Assembly (NCBI GenBank): GCA_030017755.1
Contig: JASEJA010000006.1
Coordinates: 1 to 34,427 of the forward strand
DNA: 34,427 bases
From: Candidatus Bathyarchaeota archaeon
Lineage (GTDB): Archaea > Thermoproteota > Bathyarchaeia > Bathyarchaeales > Bathycorpusculaceae
Direction of reading: 5' to 3'
This document shows positions 27,860-34,427 of this stretch, one piece after another. How positions within the stretch are numbered: the first letter of the stretch is position 1; the number at the start of each line of letters is the position of its first letter. The notes below the pieces were generated by a model. The model made no database searches. It worked only from the letters and a program-made list of their open reading frames with translations, and had not been told where the DNA came from. Made by a program: the position numbers and the translations under genes.

Positions 27860-28804
27860 ATGAGCACAAACGCCGTGCAATGCAGCATTTGCAAACGCAG
27901 AGAAGCATTTTTTTATAGGCAATACTCTGGAGAAAAACTTTGCAAAAAATGTTTCACAGAATCCATTGAGGCAAAGGTTAAGGCAACCATAGCCAAATAT
28001 GGAATGCTCCAATTCGATGATAGGATAGTTATTGCAGTTTCTGGAGGAAAAGACAGCGTTAGCCTTCTCCACATTTTAGCAAAAATAGAGCGGGATTACC
28101 CCAAAGCTTCGCTTATGGCGGTTACTGTGGATGAGGGAATTAGGGGATATCGTGATGAAGCATTAAAGATAGCAAGGGAAAACTGCAAAAAACTCGGAAT
28201 ACCACATCATATGGTCTCCTTCAAAGAACTTTATGGATATAGGCTTGATGAAATTGTCAAGAAGGTGAAAGAAAAACGTGATTTGAAGCTAACGCCATGC
28301 GCATACTGTAGCGTAATGAGAAGAAAAGCATTAAACATAACCGCCAGAAAACTGGAAGCGAATAAAATTGCAACAGCCCATACATTAGACGATGAAACCC
28401 AAACAATCCTCCTAAACATTTTCCACGGCGACATTTTACGCATAGCAAGAGGAAAACCAGTCGCAGATGAAACCCATCCAAAACTCGTGCAGAAGGTAAA
28501 GCCTTTCTGCGAAATCCCAGAAAAAGAAACAGCACTCTATGCTTACGTCAAAAAAATAAAGTTTCAAAGCATGCCATGCCCCTACGCTTCAGAAGCCCTT
28601 AGAAACGACATACGCATAATGCTTAACCGCATGGAAGAAAAGCATGCGGGAATAAAATTTACAATTTTCAATTCCATAGAAAAAGTTCGTCCAGCACTGG
28701 AAAAGCTTGCTAGAAGGGAAGGCTTGAAGGAGTGCAGCGAATGTGGAGAACCAACAACAGATAGGATATGTAAAGCTTGTCAAATGCTTAAAGAAATAGG
28801 ATAG
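27860..28804 (+). CDS. Ncs6/TtuA-like tRNA 2-thiolation enzyme (PP-loop, two zinc knuckles)
   Basis: CSICKRREAFFYRQYSGEKLCKKC, VAVSGGKDSVSLLHIL, CAYCSVMRRKALN, C-terminal CSECGEPTTDRICKAC. Confidence 0.92.
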   Translation: MSTNAVQCSICKRREAFFYRQYSGEKLCKKCFTESIEAKVKATIAKYGMLQFDDRIVIAVSGGKDSVSLLHILAKIERDYPKASLMAVTVDEGIRGYRDEALKIARENCKKLGIPHHMVSFKELYGYRLDEIVKKVKEKRDLKLTPCAYCSVMRRKALNITARKLEANKIATAHTLDDETQTILLNIFHGDILRIARGKPVADETHPKLVQKVKPFCEIPEKETALYAYVKKIKFQSMPCPYASEALRNDIRIMLNRMEEKHAGIKFTIFNSIEKVRPALEKLARREGLKECSECGEPTTDRICKACQMLKEIG

Positions 28805-28855
28805 GCATAGCTAACCGATATTCATATAAAGAAGAAGAATTGAACACAAAAGCAT

Positions 28856-29599
28856 ATGAATGAGTTAATTGCCACATTAGTCTCGGTCACAACAATAAGC
28901 CTCATATCATTAACGGGAATTGTTTTCATAGGCTTAAAAGAAAACATGTTAAAACGTATTTTAATGCTTTTTGTGGGTTTTTCTTCAGGCACATTGCTAG
29001 GCAGCGCATTTCTTGATTTGTTGCCAGAAGCAATAAACTCAGATTTCGGAGGAACCGCATTTTATTACGTTATAATAGGTATAGTTTCCTTTTTTGCCTT
29101 AGAAAAGTTTCTTTATTGGCGCCACTGCCACGAAGAAGAATGCCCAGTACACATGTTTGTATACCTTAACTTGGTTGGGGATGGAATCCACAATTTCATT
29201 GATGGAATGATAATCGCAGCCACCTATATCATAGGCGGTTACCAACTGGGTTTCGCCATAACCTTAGCGGTGATTTTCCATGAAATCCCACAAGAAATCG
29301 GCGACTTTGGAGTTCTAATATACGGTGGTTTCACAAAAAAGAAGGCATTAATCTACAATTTCGTTTCGGCAATAACCGCAATTTTAGGCGCCATCACAAC
29401 CTACCTTGTCCTATACATCCAAAGTGTAGCAATTTTACTTGTCGCCTTCGCCGCTGGCGGTTTCATATACATCGCAGCCACAGACCTCATGCCAGAACTT
29501 CACAAAAGAACTCGTGCAAGCATCTCAATTGTCCAGTTTCTAACGATAATGTTAGGAATAGGGTTGATGGCTTACCTAAAAACCCTTACTGGAGCTTAG
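28856..29599 (+). CDS. ZIP-family metal transporter
   Basis: VGDGIHNFIDGMIIAA and ITLAVIFHEIPQEIGDFGVL match the TM4/TM5 metal-binding motifs. Confidence 0.93.
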   Translation: MNELIATLVSVTTISLISLTGIVFIGLKENMLKRILMLFVGFSSGTLLGSAFLDLLPEAINSDFGGTAFYYVIIGIVSFFALEKFLYWRHCHEEECPVHMFVYLNLVGDGIHNFIDGMIIAATYIIGGYQLGFAITLAVIFHEIPQEIGDFGVLIYGGFTKKKALIYNFVSAITAILGAITTYLVLYIQSVAILLVAFAAGGFIYIAATDLMPELHKRTRASISIVQFLTIMLGIGLMAYLKTLTGA

Positions 29600-29804
29600 C
29601 ACTCTTCTGTTTTAGAACGGCATCCTTTTTTAATTTACGCAAAATAATAGACGCTTCATTAGCATCGCTTGCTGAGGCCACTTTTTTCGCCTTTTCTAGA
29701 AAAACTGTAACGCCACAGTAGGGACATGTCCTTATTTTCTGTCCAGCCTTAGCTAATAGAAAACCGCCACACTTATGGCAGACAACTATTAGGAAAGATT
29801 TCAT
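29586..29804 (-). CDS. Small zinc-ribbon protein (DUF1922-like)
   Basis: VVCHKCGGFLLAKAGQKIRTCPYCGVTVFLEKAKKVASA; converges on the ZIP gene. Confidence 0.75.
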   Translation of the reverse strand: MKSFLIVVCHKCGGFLLAKAGQKIRTCPYCGVTVFLEKAKKVASASDANEASIILRKLKKDAVLKQKSAKLQ

Positions 29805-29870
29805 GTTTTCTCCTATCCGAAAACCTTTTCCACAAACTGCTAAATAACCCTTAATATCAGAGGAAGAAAA

Positions 29871-30239
29871 ATGAACAGCGAAAAAAGCGCAGAGAAAAAG
29901 CCGATTTCTCCCTTAATGGAGTTGGCTATACAATATTTCAAAAAAGACGGCTACAAAGTGGAACAGGAAAATACCACGCTGGAGGGGTATAGCGGAATTT
30001 TAAGAAAATTTGATTTAATAGTTCAGAAGGGTCGCGTAGCCCAAGGAGTTTGGGTAAAAGATTGGAACAGAACAATAGGGATAAATGTCATAATAAATCT
30101 GGATAAGGCTTCGGAAGATGTGGGGCTTTCAAATCCCATAATAATAGGAGAACAATTCAGCGACCACGCAAAAGCTTATGCAAACAGAAGAAAAATCATT
30201 TTACTAACAAAAAGGCAAGTTTCTCCAAAAATTAGGTAA
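29871..30239 (+). CDS. Small restriction-endonuclease-like (PD-(D/E)XK-type?) protein
   Basis: Pattern E...FDLIV..GVWVKDW and small alpha/beta layout; motif-level inference only. Confidence 0.45.
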   Translation: MNSEKSAEKKPISPLMELAIQYFKKDGYKVEQENTTLEGYSGILRKFDLIVQKGRVAQGVWVKDWNRTIGINVIINLDKASEDVGLSNPIIIGEQFSDHAKAYANRRKIILLTKRQVSPKIR

Positions 30240-30242
30240 AAT

Positions 30243-30830
30243 TTAAATTTTTAAAAAATCATCCAACAAACCTTCGCTTTCCAACTTCCCAAGCCAATCC
30301 ACAATGCCAACGCGGCATTTTTCACGCTTCATTAAGATGTTTAAAATTTCGTTAACAACTTCCTCCACATTCTTTCCAGTAACATCTAACTCGCAAACCT
30401 TCTCTTTTCCATGAACTTTTAAAGCATCAACTAAACATACGTCAAGAATTTCAGAAGCCAAATTTTCCCACAGCTTACGTCCAGAAAAACCAGCTTTTTC
30501 CATGAAACCTTTTAATTCAACAGGGTCACGCCTCAAAACAAAAACATAAGTCACAAGTTTTTTGGGAACAACGCTGATAGCATAATGCCCATCAACAACA
30601 ACCGCTTCTTTATCACATTTAGCTATGATTTCGCTGATTTTATGCATCATTCGCCTTTCATCAATGATGATGGAGTTTCTCTCCAAATCTTTGCCAGAAA
30701 CAAGATTTTCCCGTAGGGCTAATTCAGTTAAATTCACATAAAAAGCATCAAGCTTAACGCATAAAAGCTGCGCCGCAGAAGATTTTCCAACACAAGGCGT
30801 CCCAGTCAACAAAATAACACGTTTAGACAT
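30243..30830 (-). CDS. Fap7-like adenylate kinase / P-loop nucleotide kinase
   Basis: ILLTGTPCVGKSSAAQLL (P-loop), VVVDGHYA, YVFVLRRDPVEL. Confidence 0.88.
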   Translation of the reverse strand: MSKRVILLTGTPCVGKSSAAQLLCVKLDAFYVNLTELALRENLVSGKDLERNSIIIDERRMMHKISEIIAKCDKEAVVVDGHYAISVVPKKLVTYVFVLRRDPVELKGFMEKAGFSGRKLWENLASEILDVCLVDALKVHGKEKVCELDVTGKNVEEVVNEILNILMKREKCRVGIVDWLGKLESEGLLDDFLKI

Positions 30831-30921
30831 TCACCAACCATCCACCAACATCCCTAATAAGCCCTACAACAAAATAAGGTTTCCAAAATTCTTATTGCTA
30901 TCCCTTCGCCAAATATATTAT

Positions 30922-31238
30922 GGGCTGGCGAAGTTGGCGGGTGGCTTTCGAGCCTCTTTGAGGCTTGAGGAAACTCCGCCCACAAGTAGAATTGCAACAC
31001 CCGCAAGGGTGTAAGGCGAGAGCCTTGGCAACGGAGCAGAAACGAAACGTCCATCCAGCAAATGCCAATGATACATGCTAAGTTGTTGAGAATGCTGGAC
31101 TGGAAACGGTGAAACGACTGCCCTGCAAGTGGAAAGGGCAAACAGACGCCTGTGAGGAATCTACCAGAGGCGCGGGTAGCCCGATTAGTCGAATGCCATC
31201 TAAAACAGAAGGCGGGTTACAACCAACATCGCCAGCCT
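30922..31238 (+). ncRNA. rnpB: RNase P RNA (archaeal)
   Basis: P1 ends GGGCTGGCGAAGTTGG...CCAACATCGCCAGCC; 5' core GAGGAAACTCCGCCC (30967-30981) and 3' core ACAGAAGGCGGGTTAC (31205-31220) form the universal P4 region. Confidence 0.92.
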
Positions 31239-31430
31239 GATTATTTTGTTTGGGTGTGCTACGTGTTGAGGGCCCTCTATTAGGTTCCAAATATATGTTG
31301 TGGAAGTCTTTTATGGAAAGTGGTTTAGGGGGTGTGTTTCTGTTTATGAGGAAGTTGTAGCCAACATGCTAGTTCGTGCAGGAGTTTTTTGCTGTGTGCC
31401 AGATTGAAAATCCTAGGGGGGTAGGGGTAT

Positions 31431-31820
31431 AGAGAAGTTAGATCGCCTACATATTTTGCTAGCTTAGGCAGTCAGTATCATTGGATGTTTCCTGATGCAG
31501 TGAAGGTTTTTTGTGGTTTGATGCGGGTTTGGAATTTGTTCGGTGATGGTAGACGATTTGGTAGGGATGAGTATTTAGCCTACAAAGAATGGTTAGCGAA
31601 GAATGTAGGTGCGTGCGAGTACAAGTTGTGGACCAAGTTGGCGGTTATGAAGCGCAAGAAAGCAACAGGGTTTGTGGGCTGGGTAACGTATGAAATGAAG
31701 GATAAAGAAAGCGAATGGAACAAAGTGACTTGCATGTTGGCACGATTTGCCGAGTATGTTAATGTTGGTGGGAATAGGACTGGCGGGTTTGGCGTGGTTA
31801 GATTGGCGTTGAAGACTTGA
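31431..31820 (+). pseudogene. cas6: Cas6-like CRISPR endoribonuclease, N-terminally truncated remnant (copy 1)
   Basis: Frame reads REVRSPTYFASLGSQYHWMFPDAVKVFCGLMRVWNLFGDG...ATGFVGWVTYEMKDKESEWNKVTCMLARFAEYVNVGGNRTGGFGVVRLALKT*, with the Cas6 C-terminal glycine-rich signature; TAG at 31422-31424 and no N-terminal domain. Confidence 0.72.
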
Positions 31821-31869
31821 TGTTTTGTTTTGCAGTGTGTTGTGTTTCGCTGTTTCGCTTTTTGGTGAA

Positions 31870-31880
31870 AATCTTATATA
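31870..31880 (+). promoter_or_regulatory. Candidate archaeal TATA box for the wHTH-NTase operon
   Basis: CTTATATATAT about 40 nt upstream of the TTG start at 31920; the interval holds CTAA-TTCG-TTAG, a weak dyad. Confidence 0.4.
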
Positions 31881-31919
31881 TATGTTTTCTGTAAAAGTGA
31901 AACTAATTCGTTAGAAACG

Positions 31920-32543
31920 TTGGATTTGACATTGCGGAAGTTTGAAAGGATTTATCGTGAGTTGCTCCTCCGTAGCCTACAAGAGGTTCCGTTGGTGCGT
32001 CAAGAGGATATTGCCTTAAAGTGTGCGGTTTCGCTTGGTTTGGTCAACAAGACTGTGCGAAAGCTTGAGGCGGCTATGGCGGTGGAAGCCACGCGAAGCG
32101 GTGTTAGAGTGTTGTCGCCTGCGAGGCTTTTGAATTTATGGGCGGCTGAACGTGATTTGGGTAAGGATGTTTGGCGGAAGTTTCGGCTTGATCCAGTTGC
32201 AGAAGTGGAGAGAAGTCTTCCAAATAATGTGCTGGTCACTGGTTTTTCCGGCTGGTCTAACGTTTCCGGGCGGAGACCTGCTGAGTATGATCGGTTGTAT
32301 TTTTATGTGACTGATGTGGAGGATTTTGAGTTGTGGTTTGGTTTTAGGGAGAGTAGAGTTCGGATGGCGAATCCGAATGTGTTTGTTTTGCGGGTTGAGG
32401 ATGAACATCTTGTTCGTTCTTCTGAGAAGGGTGTTGTTTGTGTTCCGCAACTTTATGTGGACATATATTCAGCCGATGGTCCTGAGGCTTCGGCTTTTCT
32501 GCGGGATATTGCTTTGGTTTATCCAAATTTGAGTCTTTGGTGA
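31920..32543 (+). CDS. Winged-HTH protein, AbiEi-like antitoxin/regulator candidate
   Basis: N-terminal wHTH (QEDIALKCAVSLGLVNKTVRKLEAAM) and C-terminal VPQLYVDIYSADGPEASAFLRDI; immediately followed by an NTase gene. Confidence 0.62.
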   Translation: MDLTLRKFERIYRELLLRSLQEVPLVRQEDIALKCAVSLGLVNKTVRKLEAAMAVEATRSGVRVLSPARLLNLWAAERDLGKDVWRKFRLDPVAEVERSLPNNVLVTGFSGWSNVSGRRPAEYDRLYFYVTDVEDFELWFGFRESRVRMANPNVFVLRVEDEHLVRSSEKGVVCVPQLYVDIYSADGPEASAFLRDIALVYPNLSLW

Positions 32544-33179
32544 GTGGTAGTAATGTGGCGGGATGAGGCTGTTGAGAGGTCTTGGCGGGTTTTGGGTGAG
32601 CTTAAGGGTTTTGCGGATTTTGTGTTGATTGGCGGTTGGGGAGTGTATTTTTGGACTAGGAAGCTGAAAAGCCGTGATATTGATGTTTACATTGATCAAG
32701 AGAACTTTTACAAGCTTCAGTCCGAGTTGACGCTGAGAGGTTATGCGTTGAAACGTAATGTTCGTTTGCTGAAGTTTGAGGCTTTGATAAGCGATGTGGA
32801 AGTTGATATTTACACGCCTTTTATGAGTAGGTTGGCAGTTCCTTGTTTGGATGTGTTCAGTCGGGTGTTGTATTCGGTGGTTGAGGGTTTTAAGGTGGCG
32901 TTTCCTGAGGTTTTGCTTTTGTTGAAGGCGCAAGTTGCTGGGGAGAGATGGCATGCTGAGAAGGGGTTAAAGGACAGAGTGGACATCATTTCTTTGTTGA
33001 AGTTTGCTGACGTGAAACGGGATTTGCTTGAGCAGATGCTGAGGGAGTATGATGTGCAGGGTAAACTGCGGGATACCATTAAGCGGGTTATATCTGAAAG
33101 TAGAATTGAGTATAGGCTTTTAGGACTTGCGTATGAGAAGGATGGCGTTCAACTTAAAAGGCTTTATGAGAACCTGTAA
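32544..33179 (+). CDS. Nucleotidyltransferase, AbiEii/MenT-like toxin candidate
   Basis: FVLIGGWGVYFWTRKLKSRDIDVYID (GG...DxD), VEVDIYTPF, FPEVLLLLKAQVAGERWHAEKGLKDRVDIISLL. The likely start is the ATG at 32553. Confidence 0.75.
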   Translation: MVVMWRDEAVERSWRVLGELKGFADFVLIGGWGVYFWTRKLKSRDIDVYIDQENFYKLQSELTLRGYALKRNVRLLKFEALISDVEVDIYTPFMSRLAVPCLDVFSRVLYSVVEGFKVAFPEVLLLLKAQVAGERWHAEKGLKDRVDIISLLKFADVKRDLLEQMLREYDVQGKLRDTIKRVISESRIEYRLLGLAYEKDGVQLKRLYENL

Positions 33180-33192
33180 ATATGATTGCAGA

Positions 33193-33383
33193 TGCAGTTG
33201 GCGGTCATAAGGAAGAAGAAGGCGACGGGGTTTGTAGGCTGGGTCACATATGAAATGAAGGATAAAGAAAGCGAATAGATTTGGATAACGTGTATGTTAG
33301 CACGATATGCGGAATACGCTAATGTTGGCGGCAACCGCACAGGCGGGTTTGGTGCGGTACGTTTTCTTGAGAAAAACGTGTGA
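33193..33383 (+). pseudogene. Cas6-like C-terminal relic (copy 2), in-frame stop
   Basis: QLAVIRKKKATGFVGWVTYEMKDKESE*IWITCMLARYAEYANVGGNRTGGFGAVRFLEKNV*; aligns to copy 1 at 31637-31820; TAG at 33276-33278. Confidence 0.75.
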
Positions 33384-33517
33384 TGAAGGGTATGGTGACG
33401 TTTGCATGGTAAAACTTATACCCCCCTCTATATATAGCTTGAACTCCTTCTTTCCTTCATAGAAAATCTAAACCCAAAATTTATATATGGAAAAAAACGC
33501 GTTTACATATGGTTTAA

Positions 33518-33821
33518 ATGTCACTTAAACTTCCTAAATTTCCTTTACTCTGGGAAAAAGAAAGAAAGAGAAAAAGAATTCCTAGAGATATTGAGAAAGC
33601 CCTGTGGATTAAGTCTAAAGGAAATTGTATGTGGTGTAGGAAACAACCAGTTCAAGAATTTCATCATATGGATGGAAATCCTCATCACAATAAGCCCGAT
33701 AATAAAGCCCGATAATATAATTGCTTTATGTGGAACTTGTCATAATAAGGCACACAACGGAGAAATTACTAAAGAACAGTTATGGAAAAGATTAGGAATT
33801 AAGAAGAGAACCAAAAAATAG
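33518..33821 (+). pseudogene. HNH endonuclease, frameshifted by tandem duplication
   Basis: CMWCRKQPVQEFHHMDGNPHHNKPDN continues out of frame as IIALCGTCHNKAHNGEITKEQLWKRLGIKKRTKK. Confidence 0.82.
33692..33717 (+). repeat. Perfect 13-bp tandem duplication AAGCCCGATAATA x2
   Basis: Read directly; deleting one copy restores a continuous HNH reading frame. Confidence 0.93.
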
Positions 33822-33962
33822 CTAAGAAGAGACATGCTCAACGTAAAAGACCTAGAACACCCTTGGAAATATTAGCCAAGCAAATTCAAAAAGATTTTTA
33901 GGTTTTTGGGTTTGGGGTTCAACCTATATTCCTTCCTTAAACTAGAAATAGGGAAAAGGGGA

Positions 33963-34427
33963 TTAGGGTTGTTGAGTGGTTAGTGGTTTCAATAGAAAAG
34001 GGTTGATAGTGAAGGTGTTAAGGTTTACGATTCTAGGTTGCCATGTTGCATTTTCTTTGCGAATGAATTGAGCAAATAAGAAGGCTTCCTCAGAAATAAG
34101 AGTTTCAATTTGCTGACGCAAACCATGACGGAAACGTGCAATATTGATATGTTGATGGAGAAATTCATGCAAAGCATTAACGAATTTTTTAGTTTCAGCT
34201 CTGTTAAGAAAGAGTCTAGAACCTTTGTTTTGATAGTTCAGAGTAAACAGCAAATCCCTATTCCTAATGCAGTATTCAATAACGAAATAGTCAATGAGAT
34301 AACGATAAATCTCCATGAAGCCGCAAATGAAACTAGGCTTCTGAGGTTGAATACTATGGAGAAATCCACAATACGCTTCTAACTTAGCTCTAATGACAGC
34401 TTGATAAACCATTCTTTTGTTTTTCTG
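33963..34427 (-). CDS. cas1: Cas1 CRISPR integrase, C-terminal part (5' end beyond the window)
   Basis: QKNKRMVYQAVIRAKLEAYCGFLHSIQPQKPSFICGFMEIYRYLIDYFVIEYCI; GFLH and the downstream E are in typical Cas1 context. The frame is open to the window edge. Confidence 0.82.
   Translation of the reverse strand, partial: QKNKRMVYQAVIRAKLEAYCGFLHSIQPQKPSFICGFMEIYRYLIDYFVIEYCIRNRDLLFTLNYQNKGSRLFLNRAETKKFVNALHEFLHQHINIARFRHGLRQQIETLISEEAFLFAQFIRKENATWQPRIVNLNTFTINPFLLKPLTTQQP

Noticed and set aside
31078-31290. ORFs in the 30.85-31.29 kb region, minus strand
   Set aside because: Antisense to RNase P RNA; no coding features.
31405-33445. Possible inverted repeat (CTAGGGGGGTAGGGGTATAG at ~31413 and the reverse complement of TATACCCCCCTCTATA at ~33418) as ends of a mobile element
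   Set aside because: Similarity is limited to a G-run plus TA-rich sequence; too short and low complexity to call terminal repeats.
33384-33962. Possible CRISPR array or repeats near cas1
   Set aside because: Read for regularly spaced 24-37 nt repeats; only the 13-bp tandem duplication inside the HNH gene was found.

Overview
This is an archaeal chromosomal window; the gene content suggests the TACK group, possibly Bathyarchaeia, but that placement is inference. Most of it (1-31.2 kb) is dense informational and housekeeping sequence: ABC-2 exporter, MLE/dipeptide-epimerase family enzyme, GlpX-like phosphatase, VapBC-type pair, intron-containing tRNA-Trp, 5S rRNA, type II methionine aminopeptidase, trpS, pheS-pheT, tyrS, TOPRIM protein, archaeal DnaG, B-family DNA polymerase, pelota, Ncs6/TtuA-like thiolase, ZIP transporter and RNase P RNA. 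The last ~3.1 kb (31.26-34.43 kb) is an accessory island next to RNase P RNA. It holds a Cas6-like remnant, a wHTH + nucleotidyltransferase (AbiE-like) gene pair, a second Cas6-like relic with an in-frame stop, an HNH endonuclease broken by a perfect 13-bp tandem duplication, and the C-terminal part of a Cas1. Best leads: (1) an unidentified, apparently pseudoknotted structured RNA between pheT and tyrS, inside a cluster of all three aromatic aminoacyl-tRNA synthetases; (2) a PolB with intact polymerase motifs but 3'-5' exonuclease motifs I and III destroyed; (3) an AbiE-like cassette bracketed by two diverged Cas6 C-terminal copies; (4) two paralogous nucleotidyltransferase-fold proteins, one in an operon with a metallophosphoesterase; (5) a shortened GlpX missing its central segment; (6) a tRNA-Trp with an anticodon-loop intron and a probable second insertion in the variable loop. 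No CRISPR array was seen. All calls were made by reading motifs; no database search or folding was run.
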